From Lewinella sp. W8 (lineage in GTDB: Bacteria > Bacteroidota > Bacteroidia > Chitinophagales > Saprospiraceae), in NCBI RefSeq assembly GCF_004375085.3, contig NZ_SNAQ03000007.1, forward strand, positions 124,001-188,000: a DNA stretch of 64,000 nucleotides. Reading direction: 5' to 3'. The notes below the pieces were generated by a model. That model made no database searches and was not told where the DNA came from. It saw only the letters and a program-made list of their open reading frames with translations. Both the position numbers and the translations under genes were made by a program. This document shows positions 33,608-42,420 of the stretch, one piece after another. Every line of letters starts with the position of its first letter. Position 1 is the first letter of the stretch.

Positions 33608-35980
33608 CTACTTTTTGACGGTCAGCATTACGGTGCCAAGATCTTCGGTGCGGGAGCTGGTGCCCACCATGACGTCAAATTCTCCGGGCTCTACGTTCCA
33701 CTTCATGTTGAGGTCAAGGAATTCCAGTTGTTCCCGCCCGAGGGGAAAGGTAACGGTGGTGGACTCGCCGGGGTCAAGGAATACCTTTTCGAAACCCTTG
33801 AGTTCCTTTACCGGACGGGTGACCGAACTGAATTTGTCGCGGATATAGAGCTGAATGACTTCCGAGGCGCGCATTTGTCCTAGGTTGGTTACCTGAACGG
33901 ATACTTCACCGGTCTCACCGACCCGGATGCTGGCGGCCGAAAGGGTAGGGGGGCTTACCTCGAAGGGACTGTAACTCATCCCGTAGCCGAAGGGAAACAG
34001 GGGGGTGACGTTATCCCACAGGTAGCCACGTCTGGCGGTGGGTTTGTGGTTGTAGTAACTGGGAATGTGGCCCGCAGAGAGTGGCATGCTGATGGGGAGC
34101 TTACCACCCGGAGCTACGTCACCGAAGAGGACGTCGGCCACGCTGTGGCCGGTTTCTTGCCCGAGGTAGAAGCACTGGAATACGCCGTCGGCCTTCATGA
34201 GGAGATTGCTGATGTCGAGCGGTCGGCCGCCGAAAACGAGCCCCACCATCGGCTTGTTGAGCTTATCGAGCGCATCGATGAGCTCGTTCTGTAATCCGGG
34301 CATTTCGAGGGTAGGGCGGTCGCCAAGGTGCCCTTCGGCCCAGGCTTCGCGACTCGTCAGTTCATTGCCACCCAGCGCCAGGACGATCACGTCCGCCCTG
34401 CGGGCGGTCTGCAGGGCCGCGCTGATACGCTGTCGGTCTTCCCGCTCGTCGATGGCTACGACGGGGTCGCGGTACCAGCTGCCCGGTTCGGTAACGCGGA
34501 CACCCTCCGCGTAGATTAGTCCGCCGGGCGCGCCCTCCAGAGCCTGCTCCATACCGTCTTTAACCGTGACGAAGTGACTGGGCTCGTCGCTGTAGCCCCC
34601 AAGTAGTATGCGATCGGCATTCGGACCGATCAGGGCAACGGTGGTGGTCTTCGGTAGGGGGAGGACGCCGTTATTATTCTGCAGCAAAATCATCCCCTCG
34701 GTACCCGCTTGCCGGACGAGGGTGTCATCGGCGGGGGTGTTTCCCAGCACTCCGGCGGGATCGACGTAGGGGTTTTCGAAGAGCCCCCGATCAAACTTTT
34801 GTTGGAGGATGCGGCCTACGGCCTGATCGAGAATTTGTTCGTCGAGTTCTCCATTGTTGACGGCTTCGACCAGGTAGGGGAAGGCCTCGGCGTCCGGGAG
34901 TTCAATGTCGATGCCGCTGGAGATGGCCGTGATGGCGGCGGTTTTCCAGTCGGGAGCCACGGCGTGCCGGGTATTGAGTTCCTTGACGGCGAAATAATCG
35001 GAGACCACGGCACCCCGGTATCCCCAGGTGTCCCGGAGCAGGGTGTTGAGCATCCACCCGTTGGCGTGGCTGGGAATGCCGTTGACTTCGTTATAGCTGG
35101 CCATGATATTGCGAACGTTCCCGTTCTGGACGATGTAGCGGAAGGGAAAGAGGAACACTTCCCGGAGGGTGCGCTCACTGATGTGGGCGGGGCCGATGTT
35201 GTTGCCGCCTTCCGGCTCACCGTGGCCGGCCATGTGCTTTAGGGTAGCGAATACTTCACCCGGATCCCATTGATCGTCATCTCCCTGAAAGCCGAGCACG
35301 GCCTGGAGGCCAAGCTGGGCGGCCAGGTAGGGGTCCTCGCCGAGGGTTTCTTCCACCCGCCCCCAGCGCGGGTCCCGCGCAACGTCGACGACGGGCGTCA
35401 GGACGACGTGGCCACCCCGGGAGGCCGTCTGACGGGCGGCGGTGGCGTAGAGTTTGCGGGTAAGTTCCCGGTTGAAGGTTGCCGCAACGGAAATGGGCTG
35501 TCCCCAGCTCGTCGCATTCCGGGCGGCGAGGCCGTGGAGGCTCTCTTCGTGTGCCAGGGCGGGAATCCCGAGTCTGGTTTCTTCGACCAGCCAGCGTTGG
35601 ATGGCGTTGAGGTATTCCACTTCCTCGGCACCCGTCCGGCCGGAGGCCGGAGGACCGGTCAGTTCACTCGGGCGGGTAATGTGCCCGATGCCGTGGGGGA
35701 TGACCAGGCGGGCACTGTCGGGGTTGAAACTGTAGTCGTCGTCATTATCCATCCGGAATTTTGCCTTCCAGACGGCCGTCACCTGCGCCACCTTCTCCTC
35801 TACCGTCATCCGACCAATCAGATCTTCAATGCGGTCGGCGGTGGGTTGCGTGGTGTCCCGGTAAAGGGCTTCCGTATTAGGTTCCGGAGTGGTGGTGGTA
35901 GTGGTAGTAGAAGCGTCTTCTTCGCCGCAGCCATCAAGGGCCGCGAGGAAGGGAAGCGCCAGGAACAATAAAAAGCGCAT
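33608..35980 (-). CDS. Glycoside hydrolase family 3 lipoprotein (beta-glucosidase type)
   Basis: 790 residues from ATG 35978-35980; ATG 35990-35992 (MDRNMRFLL) is an equal alternative. The signal RFLLFLALPFLAALDG|C ends in a lipobox-like LDGC, followed by a Thr-rich spacer. The N-terminal TIM barrel has IEDLIGRMTVEEKVAQ, HEESLHGLAARNATSWG, DVARDPRWGRVEETLGEDPY, KHMAGHGEPEGGNNIGP and GAVVSDYFAVKEL with the nucleophile Asp. Then come the alpha/beta sandwich and a fibronectin-III-like end (PVKELKGFEKVFLDPGESTT). It cleaves terminal beta-glucose or xylose from oligosaccharides at the cell surface or periplasm. Confidence 0.95.
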   Translation of the reverse strand: MRFLLFLALPFLAALDGCGEEDASTTTTTTTPEPNTEALYRDTTQPTADRIEDLIGRMTVEEKVAQVTAVWKAKFRMDNDDDYSFNPDSARLVIPHGIGHITRPSELTGPPASGRTGAEEVEYLNAIQRWLVEETRLGIPALAHEESLHGLAARNATSWGQPISVAATFNRELTRKLYATAARQTASRGGHVVLTPVVDVARDPRWGRVEETLGEDPYLAAQLGLQAVLGFQGDDDQWDPGEVFATLKHMAGHGEPEGGNNIGPAHISERTLREVFLFPFRYIVQNGNVRNIMASYNEVNGIPSHANGWMLNTLLRDTWGYRGAVVSDYFAVKELNTRHAVAPDWKTAAITAISSGIDIELPDAEAFPYLVEAVNNGELDEQILDQAVGRILQQKFDRGLFENPYVDPAGVLGNTPADDTLVRQAGTEGMILLQNNNGVLPLPKTTTVALIGPNADRILLGGYSDEPSHFVTVKDGMEQALEGAPGGLIYAEGVRVTEPGSWYRDPVVAIDEREDRQRISAALQTARRADVIVLALGGNELTSREAWAEGHLGDRPTLEMPGLQNELIDALDKLNKPMVGLVFGGRPLDISNLLMKADGVFQCFYLGQETGHSVADVLFGDVAPGGKLPISMPLSAGHIPSYYNHKPTARRGYLWDNVTPLFPFGYGMSYSPFEVSPPTLSAASIRVGETGEVSVQVTNLGQMRASEVIQLYIRDKFSSVTRPVKELKGFEKVFLDPGESTTVTFPLGREQLEFLDLNMKWNVEPGEFDVMVGTSSRTEDLGTVMLTVKK

Positions 35981-36048
35981 GTTTCGATCCATTTCCGGGC
36001 GCCGGGCGCCCAATCCATGGGGAAAGTAAGGTTCTTTGGCCATACCAT

Positions 36049-36057
36049 GGCACCTGC
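36049..36057. repeat. GGCACCTGC element copy between GH3 and the DUF6495-like gene
   Basis: One of six occurrences of GGCACCTGC considered as a family. Here the flanking TGCGC/GCGCA can fold into a small hairpin beside it. Confidence 0.4.
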
Positions 36058-36128
36058 GCTCGCGCAATAATTTGCCCACCGTCCTTTGGAGAAGGCCCGA
36101 AGAAGAGAAAACAAGCTTCCGCTAGCGG

Positions 36129-36620
36129 CTATAAATCGTTCAGTATACCGAACAGTTCACCGTCATCGATCAGGGCGCCGGCCTCCATGAGTAAGAAGAT
36201 ATCCTGGTCACGACCAATGGTGGCGTTGTAGGCGCGTTCGCCGCGAAACAGCTTGACTTTAGCACCGTCACTCCGCAGCGTAATGAGCATGTCCTGGGGA
36301 GAGATATCCGTATCGGATAAGTCCAGACTGGTTTCTCCCTCCAGCAGAATTCCCCGCATTTCAATTTTATCGTCGAGTAAGCGATAGGTACGGAGGTCCC
36401 GTGGCCGCCGCTGGATCAGGTACTCAATACGTTTGATGACGCCCTCGAAGACGATTTGAGAAAATTGAAGTATCAGTCCATCGGCCCGCTGCGGATCATC
36501 GGCCTTCATCTTTTGCCAGGAGTCGGCATCCACGCCGTTTACCCCCAGGAACTTAACGAACTGATCCCGAACCTCTTCTAGCTCTTCACGTCGGAGTCGG
36601 CGAAATTTGGTTTCCTTCAT
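36129..36620 (-). CDS. DUF6495-like protein
   Basis: 163 residues, cytosolic. The start FRRLRREELEEVRDQFVKFL followed by ADSWQKMK and IVFEGVIKRIEYLIQ resembles the Bacteroidota-specific DUF6495 family (short helical proteins beginning with a K/R-R-L-x-x-E-x-F/L-E motif). The C-terminal half is beta-rich (MRGILLEGETSLDLSDTD, MLITLRSDGAKVKLFRGE). Function not known. It is divergent from terC with 67 bp between them. Confidence 0.75.
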   Translation of the reverse strand: MKETKFRRLRREELEEVRDQFVKFLGVNGVDADSWQKMKADDPQRADGLILQFSQIVFEGVIKRIEYLIQRRPRDLRTYRLLDDKIEMRGILLEGETSLDLSDTDISPQDMLITLRSDGAKVKLFRGERAYNATIGRDQDIFLLMEAGALIDDGELFGILNDL

Positions 36621-36648
36621 GGTTTAGCAAACATCCCTCCTTCTGTCG

Positions 36649-36656
36649 TAGTTTTG
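36649..36656 (+). promoter_or_regulatory. -7 box for terC
   Basis: TAGTTTTG, perfect TAnnTTTG, 31 nt before the ATG at 36688. Confidence 0.6.
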
Positions 36657-36687
36657 CCATTGAAGAAAGAAAAGACCCCACCTCACT

Positions 36688-37542
36688 ATGTTTGAACTAC
36701 CTGACTTTGGCAGCGGTGCCGTTTGGATGTCGCTACTCACGCTCACCTTTCTGGAGATCGTCCTGGGAATTGACAACATCATCTTCATTTCCATCGCTTC
36801 GGGGAAGCTGGACAAGGAAGAGGATCGCAAAAAGGCCACCAACATCGGCCTCATTTTGGCCATGGTTCTCCGGGTTGCCCTCTTGTTCGGGGTCAGCTGG
36901 CTGATCAGCATGAACCAGGCGTGGATCAAGTTCGACTGGGGCTGGGCCAAGGCGGGCTTCAGCGGCCAGAGCCTGATTCTCATTGCCGGTGGGGTATTCC
37001 TGCTGTACAAGGCCACCTCCGAAATACACCATAAGCTGGAGGGAGACGAACACGTGGACGGAGACCCGGGAACGCCGCAGAAGGGGGCCAGCCTGAATTC
37101 GGTGATCTTTCAAATTATGATCATCAACATCGTCTTCAGTTTTGACTCCATCCTCACGGCCGTCGGGATGACCAACGGCCTTGCCGGAGCACTGGTCATT
37201 ATGATCATTGCCGTCATTGCCTCGGTGATCATCATGATGCTCTTTGCGGTACCCGTAGGGAATTTCGTCAACCAGCATCCGACCATTCAGATGCTGGGAT
37301 TGGCGTTCCTGATCCTGATTGGATTTATGCTGATCGCCGAGGGTGCCCACCTGGGGCATCTGGTGGTTCTGGGGAGTGAAGTGGGCACGGTTCCCAAGGG
37401 TTACCTCTACTTCGCCATCGCCTTCTCATTGGTCGTGGAATTCCTTAACATGCGGTTGCGCAAGAGCGCACCGGATAAGCAGGTACACCTGAACACCTAC
37501 GCCGAAGAGGCCGCCCGGGAAGGCGTTCTGAATAAGAAATAG
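36688..37542 (+). CDS. TerC-family integral membrane protein
   Basis: 284 residues with about eight membrane helices. TerC (PF03741) landmarks: LTFLEIVLGIDNIIFISIAS (about 15-34, with the conserved Glu/Asp-Asn pair), IGLILAMVLRVALLFG, IIIVFSFDSILTAVGMT (the second conserved acidic motif written as NIVFSFDSILTA) and MIAEG-type LMLIAEGAHLG. TerC/Alx proteins export metals such as manganese or load exoenzymes. An acidic loop (HHKLEGDEHVDGDPG) lies at about 116-130. No tellurite-resistance partners are adjacent. Confidence 0.92.
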   Translation: MFELPDFGSGAVWMSLLTLTFLEIVLGIDNIIFISIASGKLDKEEDRKKATNIGLILAMVLRVALLFGVSWLISMNQAWIKFDWGWAKAGFSGQSLILIAGGVFLLYKATSEIHHKLEGDEHVDGDPGTPQKGASLNSVIFQIMIINIVFSFDSILTAVGMTNGLAGALVIMIIAVIASVIIMMLFAVPVGNFVNQHPTIQMLGLAFLILIGFMLIAEGAHLGHLVVLGSEVGTVPKGYLYFAIAFSLVVEFLNMRLRKSAPDKQVHLNTYAEEAAREGVLNKK

Positions 37543-37584
37543 GGCCGGGATGGTGCACCAGTTTCGGTGTTCCCCCAAAAACAA

Positions 37585-37626
37585 AAGCCGCCAACCGGGA
37601 ACTCCCGGTTGGCGGCTTGTTTTTTA
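37585..37626. terminator. Strong bidirectional terminator between terC and the helicase gene
   Basis: AAGCCGCCAACCGGG pairs perfectly with CCCGGTTGGCGGCTT around AACT (15-bp stem). TGTTTTTT follows on the plus strand, and an A-rich stretch precedes it for the convergent minus-strand gene. Confidence 0.92.
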
Positions 37627-37638
37627 GGGACGGTGCCC

Positions 37639-38868
37639 CTACTTATCCACGAAGGTGATGGCTTCCCCCGTTTTTCCAGCCCGGCCGGTACGGCCGACGC
37701 GGTGGATGTAGACGTCGTAGTCCGTGGGGGCTTCGAAGTTGATCACGTGGGTGATGTTATCGATGTCAAGTCCGCGGGCCGCCACGTCGGTGGCACACAG
37801 GGCCTTGATTTTTCCCTGTTTGAACTTGGCCAGGGCCTTTTGCCGGTAGTTCTGGCTTTTGTTGCCGTGAATCTCGTCGGCGGGAATGCCCGCCTGATTG
37901 AGCTTCTTGGTCACCTTTTTCACCCGGTGCTTGGTTTCGGCGAAGACCAGCACGCGCTTCAGGTCGGGTTCCTGGAGGAGGTTGATCAGTTCGTCGAACT
38001 TCTCGTCCGGGGCGACGTAGCGGACGGTCTGGTTGATGTGTTCCGCACTGGCCTCGCCGCTGCTGACCTTGACCGTAACGGGATTATCCAGGAAACGGTC
38101 AATGAGTTGCTGCTGGGATTTGTCGAGGGTAGCGGAGAAGAGGAGGGTTTGCTCCCGGTCGCCCATCTGGTCGGCCAGGAAGGTAACGTCTTTCTGGAAG
38201 CCCATGTCGAGCATCCGGTCAAACTCGTCCAGGACGAGAACGGAAGCCTCGGTGAGGTCAATTTTACCCTGTCCGTGCAGATCCTTGAGGCGGCCCGGCG
38301 TGGCCACGATGAGGTCGTAGTCACGCTTGAGGTTGCGGATGTCCGTATTGATGTTCCGGCCGCCAATCAGGCTTAGTGCCGTGAAGGTCATCCCTTTGGT
38401 GAGGGTCACGAATTCTTGTTCAATCTGCAGGGCCAGCTCCCGGGTGGGGGCCAGGACGAGCGTTTGGAAGGGCTCGTCCTTAAGCAGCGCATCGATGAGC
38501 GGAATCAGGAAGGCCCCGGTTTTACCGGTACCGGTGGTGGCAATACCCATAACGTCGCGCAGGTCAACGATGGAGGAAAAGGCCTTCTCCTGAATTTCGG
38601 TGGGGTAGGTCCATCCCGCCTGGCGGATGGCGATCTTCAGCTTGGGGTGAAGGTCCCAATCGTCAAACTTCTGGTCGGCGATGTACTTGACCTTTTTCAT
38701 GGGCACGGCTTCGTGGACCATGAGTTCGGCGTCAATGGGTTTGTAGTTGTGTTTCTGGCGGGGACCGCGGGGACGGCGGCCGGACCGGCCATTTTGGTTA
38801 CCCGCACCTGCTTTAGGACGGGATTTACGTTTACGGCGGCTGTTGCCACCGGAGCGATTGTTATCCAT
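37639..38868 (-). CDS. DEAD-box-family RNA helicase with a DEFD motif II
   Basis: 409 residues. A basic Arg/Gly/Asn-rich leader (1-45) precedes the helicase core: Q-motif region KIAIRQAGWTYPTEIQEKAF, motif I GIATTGTGKTGAF, PTRELA, motif II VLDEFDRMLD (D214-D217; Phe replaces the usual Ala), motif III FSATLD, and motif VI HRVGRTGRAGKTG. It unwinds RNA in ribosome assembly or mRNA turnover. The nearest families are RhlE/CshA-like. A TACCTTTA box on the minus strand (39049-39056) is about 180 nt upstream of the start, leaving a long 5' leader. Confidence 0.92.
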   Translation of the reverse strand: MDNNRSGGNSRRKRKSRPKAGAGNQNGRSGRRPRGPRQKHNYKPIDAELMVHEAVPMKKVKYIADQKFDDWDLHPKLKIAIRQAGWTYPTEIQEKAFSSIVDLRDVMGIATTGTGKTGAFLIPLIDALLKDEPFQTLVLAPTRELALQIEQEFVTLTKGMTFTALSLIGGRNINTDIRNLKRDYDLIVATPGRLKDLHGQGKIDLTEASVLVLDEFDRMLDMGFQKDVTFLADQMGDREQTLLFSATLDKSQQQLIDRFLDNPVTVKVSSGEASAEHINQTVRYVAPDEKFDELINLLQEPDLKRVLVFAETKHRVKKVTKKLNQAGIPADEIHGNKSQNYRQKALAKFKQGKIKALCATDVAARGLDIDNITHVINFEAPTDYDVYIHRVGRTGRAGKTGEAITFVDK

Positions 38869-39380
38869 GTGGAATTAAGGGGGAGAAACTGAGGAAGATG
38901 GGATCACAACAACACGCTCAGCATCAAAAAGTAAGGCAAAATGTAGTGGAGCGGAGATGATGTTCAATCGAAAGTGATCCACGCGGTGTCAATGGTATCA
39001 GCCCGCGTATCAATTAAATGGATCTTGTCCGCTGTATTGAATAGGACGTAAAGGTACAAAAAAAGCCACACGCGCCCCCGGAGTGGTTTGACTCCTCATA
39101 AAGACATGGTTAGGATAGCTGGCCTGGTTCGGTAATCCCCTTGTCTCCCGAAGGAGAAACCCTGACAAGTCAAAGGGTCTGAGGCCCGCCCTAGACAGGC
39201 CGAAGTCACTTCCTAATTTATATAAACTGTAGGGTCAACCAATGGTCGGGACGTCGTGTGGTGCTGAAATAACGTTTAGCCAGATATATTGTTGGGAATC
39301 CAAAGGGATAAATGAGTACTCCCCACCAACGCAAGTGCATTGGCGGGGAGCCGGTCATCAAACTTAGTCTTTTGGGTAAC
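38869..39380. other. Intergenic region with helicase leader
   Basis: 512 bp with no gene. The first ~180 bp would be the 5' leader of the helicase mRNA, read leftward from the TACCTTTA box at 39049-39056. Near its other end CTCCCCACCAA (39319-39329) pairs with TTGGCGGGGAG (39340-39350), one mismatch, about 30 nt past the stop of the lipoprotein gene. It has no T-run. The middle holds nothing I recognise. Confidence 0.55.
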
Positions 39381-40259
39381 CTACAGCTCGATGGGGTAGA
39401 CAAACTCCCCTACGGTAACGGTGGCCTGATTATCACAGCTGCCGTCACCAAAGTCGAGCACGGCGGGCGTGCCTTCCAGGAAGGCAAAGTCAAACACCAG
39501 TTTGCCGGAGGTTTTGTGGCGGCAGTCGAGTTCTCCGCGTACGGGTACTTCGGTGGTGATGGAGAAGACCTCACCGGTGACGGTGGTACCGCTGGCCACG
39601 TAGGTTTCGTCGTACTCGTCGTCGAAGATGCCGGCCAGTCCGGCGTTGAAGAAGTTGGTTTCCTGTCCTTCCACCTGGACGCTGCGCCAGTCGTGGGTGT
39701 AGGTCAGCACCTGTACTTCGTCCCGAAAGAACACGGCGTCCTCGACCACGCTGGAGAAGGATTGGCGACCGTCTTCGTCCAGCCCCGTGTTGCTGACGAC
39801 GTAGGTGCCGCTAAGGCGGGTGTTGTCTACGGAGAAGTCGGCAAAGCTCAGGGCGATGTCCGTTCCGGCGGAGAGCAGCAGGCCGTTAAAGACGGCCGTG
39901 ATGCTGCCGTCCAGCAGACGGCCTTCATCGTTGCAGCCGTCGTAGGCGAGGCCCAGCGTAGCGGGGAAGAAAGTCTCCGGGGTACTGGTAAAGGTGACGG
40001 CGGGGCAGGTCAGGCTCTTGCCCAGGCTGGGGACTTCGGGTTTGTCCCCGGTGAGGTTGCCCAGTTCGGGCTCCTGACTGGCGTTGATCTGGGTCTGGTC
40101 GTAGCCCGTCTGAAGGGCCGCCTGGCCGTTGAGTACTTCGGCCACGGCTTCGCTGGCCCGTTGGGCGTCGGTTTCGGAGACGTTGCTGGGAGCAATTCGG
40201 TCTTCCTCACAGGCAAAGATCAGGAAGCACAGGGCAAAAAGGGATAGGTAAATACGCAT
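39381..40259 (-). CDS. Lipoprotein of unknown function
   Basis: 292 residues from ATG 40257-40259, giving the lipoprotein signal RIYLSLFALCFLIFA|C; the 14-codon upstream extension is not signal-like. The mature protein is acidic, with Asp/Thr-rich beta segments (TFTSTPETFFPATLGLAYDG, GRLLDGSITAVFNGLLLSA, TTEVPVRGELDCRHKTSGKL, FLEGTPAVLDFGDGSCDNQA). The Cys pair near 255-280 may form a disulfide. The FGDGSCDNQATV ending is common in Bacteroidota lipoproteins of unknown role. No catalytic motif. Confidence 0.85.
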   Translation of the reverse strand: MRIYLSLFALCFLIFACEEDRIAPSNVSETDAQRASEAVAEVLNGQAALQTGYDQTQINASQEPELGNLTGDKPEVPSLGKSLTCPAVTFTSTPETFFPATLGLAYDGCNDEGRLLDGSITAVFNGLLLSAGTDIALSFADFSVDNTRLSGTYVVSNTGLDEDGRQSFSSVVEDAVFFRDEVQVLTYTHDWRSVQVEGQETNFFNAGLAGIFDDEYDETYVASGTTVTGEVFSITTEVPVRGELDCRHKTSGKLVFDFAFLEGTPAVLDFGDGSCDNQATVTVGEFVYPIEL

Positions 40260-40446
40260 ATTGGTTGGTTTTGGGTTTTGTATCCAGTTGTTCAGTGGCA
40301 AAAGAAACGTATGCCCGTCACCGAGGGTATTTCCATTCTGTTAAATCGGGGGTGAACCGCCTTAAAAGTGGGCTGAAGTGACCACAAGCACCTTGGCCAG
40401 TCCGTTGCGGGGCGCTTTTCGGAACCGTTGTGGTAGGGGGACCAAC

Positions 40447-40480
40447 AAAAAAATCCCGATCAGGCAAGCCTGACCGGGAT
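40447..40480 (-). terminator. Terminator of the rplU-rpmA operon
   Basis: On the minus strand ATCCCGGTCAGGC pairs with GCCTGATCGGGAT (one mismatch) and is followed by a run of T from the A-run at 40447-40453. It lies 25 nt past the rpmA stop. Confidence 0.88.
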
Positions 40481-40504
40481 TCGGTATTCTAATAGCGGAG
40501 GGGT

Positions 40505-41209
40505 TTATTTTCCGCCGTCGAGTTCTTCCTGCAGCTTGACGAGCTCGTCCCACTTGGCGTCAGCCGCCAGGCCAGCCTGCTGGGGCCAGGTACCGGGGTT
40601 GTGCATGCGGTAGCGAGGGCCGGCAGCGTCCAGGATTTCCTGGAGCTTCTCTACGGGCGTTTCGCTGAGTTCGCGCCAGGTCGTGATGCCGGCGTCGTTG
40701 CAAAGGCCAGCGATCTTGGGACCGATGCCTTCAACTGCCGTCAGGTCGTCCTGCTTGATCTTCTTGCCGTTGGGCAGCTCGATCTTGCTGGAGCGTGATT
40801 TTTTCTTGGGCGCTTCTTCGGCGGGAACCTCCGCTACGGCCTTTGCGGGCGTAGCTTCTACTGGGGCTTCTGCCTTCGGAGCTTCTGCTTTGGGAGCAGC
40901 TTTCTTTGCGGGGGCGGCCTTCTTGGGGGCGGGAGCAGCGGGAGCTACTTCAGCACCGGCGGGAACTACGCTCACGTACATGCGGTTGCGGTAGCTCTTG
41001 CGGAAGGCGATCGTACCGTCCACCTTAGCGTGGATGGTGTAATCTTTACCCATATAAACGTTTTCACCGGGGTGGTACTTCGTACCGCGCTGGCGGATGA
41101 TGATGTTACCGGCTTTAGCGGTCTGACCACCAAACAGCTTAACGCCAAGGCGTTTCGATTTACTGTCGCGGCCGTTATCCGTACTACCTACACCTTTTTT
41201 GTGTGCCAT
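40505..41209 (-). CDS. rpmA: Ribosomal protein L27 with a C-terminal HhH domain
   Basis: 234 residues from ATG 41207-41209; ordinary L27 has about 85. Residues 1-88 are a complete L27 ([40 protein letters not shown]). Residues 90-150 are an Ala/Pro/Lys/Glu linker. Residues 154-234 form a helix-hairpin-helix domain: [41 protein letters not shown]27 sits at the peptidyl transferase centre of the 50S subunit; the added domain likely binds RNA or DNA. It has no mapped role. The same domain type occurs on other proteins in Bacteroidota. It follows rplU by 87 bp, in the standard order. Confidence 0.95.
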   Translation of the reverse strand: MAHKKGVGSTDNGRDSKSKRLGVKLFGGQTAKAGNIIIRQRGTKYHPGENVYMGKDYTIHAKVDGTIAFRKSYRNRMYVSVVPAGAEVAPAAPAPKKAAPAKKAAPKAEAPKAEAPVEATPAKAVAEVPAEEAPKKKSRSSKIELPNGKKIKQDDLTAVEGIGPKIAGLCNDAGITTWRELSETPVEKLQEILDAAGPRYRMHNPGTWPQQAGLAADAKWDELVKLQEELDGGK

Positions 41210-41296
41210 GGTTTTTTCTTTTGGCATCCCGCACCGGGCGGGAAAATGAACAAAGGGATTTCGTGATACCGCCGGGAGGCGGTACGAGACGGGGGC

Positions 41297-41608
41297 TTAG
41301 CCCGCGATCGAGTCGATCTTCAGTTTGGTGAACTGCTGACGGTGACCGTTCTTGACCTTGTAGCCCTTACGGCGCTTCTTCTTGAAGACGACAACTTTGT
41401 CACCCTTCACGTGATCAAGGACGGTGGCACCTACGCTGGCACCTTTAACATTCGGCGTGCCGACGGTTACGCCACTGTCACCAGACAGCAGGTGTACCGC
41501 GTCAAAGTTGACGTTGCTGTCAACCTCGGCTTCTAACCGGTGGACGAAGATCTCCTGACCTTCCTCTACTTTGAATTGCTGACCGGCTATGGTTACGATT
41601 GCAAACAT
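41297..41608 (-). CDS. rplU: Ribosomal protein L21
   Basis: 103 residues, the normal length, with no extension. The start MFAIVTIAGQQFKVEEGQEI, the middle VHLLSGDSGVTVGTP and the basic end KGDKVVVFKKKRRKGYKVKN are typical. It binds 23S rRNA in the large subunit. First gene of the L21-L27 operon; a -7 box lies 25 nt upstream. Confidence 0.97.
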   Translation of the reverse strand: MFAIVTIAGQQFKVEEGQEIFVHRLEAEVDSNVNFDAVHLLSGDSGVTVGTPNVKGASVGATVLDHVKGDKVVVFKKKRRKGYKVKNGHRQQFTKLKIDSIAG

Positions 41609-41633
41609 TGAGAAATGTGTTTAATTGGGGGCG

Positions 41634-41641
41634 CAAAGGTA
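41634..41641 (-). promoter_or_regulatory. -7 box for the rplU-rpmA operon
   Basis: TACCTTTG on the minus strand, perfect consensus, 25 nt before the rplU ATG. Confidence 0.7.
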
Positions 41642-41706
41642 AGGCATTCTTTTTTCTTAACCAAGGCTTTACGGAATTCCGGCCCAGAGAATTAGGGCGA
41701 CGGCGC

Positions 41707-41715
41707 GCAGGTGCC
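41707..41715. repeat. GGCACCTGC element copy upstream of rplU
   Basis: GCAGGTGCC on the plus strand, in a GC-rich patch (CGACGGCGC) within the 41609-41904 gap. Confidence 0.4.
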
Positions 41716-41904
41716 AAATACGTTTCGGAACAGCAGTGGTAGCCGGTATTCTCGTTTCGGGTTGTGCTGATGCGGAGCCTATATATTATGGTCTCCGGAG
41801 TTCCTTGCTTTCTGGCCCTGACCCGGCACCCGTACCGGCTGCCCCCAAAGAATTAGGTCGAGCCACCGCAGGGCATTGAAAAGGAGGGGAAGAACCGTCC
41901 CGCC

Positions 41905-42045
41905 TTACTCCTCCTGCTGCATAAACCGAAACACGAAAGTCAGTACCCCCACCACAAAGAGGATGATCAGGATGAAAACCAGCCAGGAGGTAAAATCGCC
42001 GTTCCCACCCAGCAGGGAGGGGAATTCCAGTAGAGTAAGTCTCAT
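41905..42045 (-). CDS. Very small single-pass membrane protein
   Basis: 46 residues, ATG at 42043-42045 and TAA at 41905-41907. A short polar N-terminus (MRLTLLEFPSLLGGNGD) is followed by one clear membrane helix (WLVFILIILFVVGVLTFVF) and a polar end RFMQQEE. A TAACTTTT box (minus strand, near 42087) is a plausible promoter. I do not recognise a family. It lies divergently next to the dcw cluster, but a link with division is only a guess. Confidence 0.55.
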   Translation of the reverse strand: MRLTLLEFPSLLGGNGDFTSWLVFILIILFVVGVLTFVFRFMQQEE

Positions 42046-42420
42046 GGAAGGAAAACCCCTGCTGACGGCTTTGGTTGTCGTCCCGGAGAAAAGTTAGCCC
42101 GGAAAAGCGGTGGAATAGTTTTGCCCACAAAAGTTGATTTTGTCGTATTGTTTAGAACAAAATTGGGTATCTTGTGGGGGATTCGGTGCGCAAGTGTACT
42201 AATTGTACACTTTTTACCACCCCGATTACCACTTTCTCCCACCCGCTATAGTCCGTTGATTAGAACTGGTTTGGTGAAAAAATGGGGAAGAGTGGGGGAT
42301 CGAAGCTAAATTTTGATCGCAAAAAGAAGATTTGTTACCCGTTTTGATGCAAATAGTTGATATAAATAGACGTTGGCGTATCCCGGGTCGGGGGTGCTTG
42401 AAATAAAATAGTGAAATTTT

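Noticed and set aside
36688-37542. Tellurite-resistance operon
   Set aside because: TerC-family proteins are widespread without the ter operon, and no terA, terB, terD or terE is nearby.
38869-39380. tRNA or other structural RNA gene
   Set aside because: No cloverleaf, T-loop sequence or conserved RNA motif could be found in this or any other gap.
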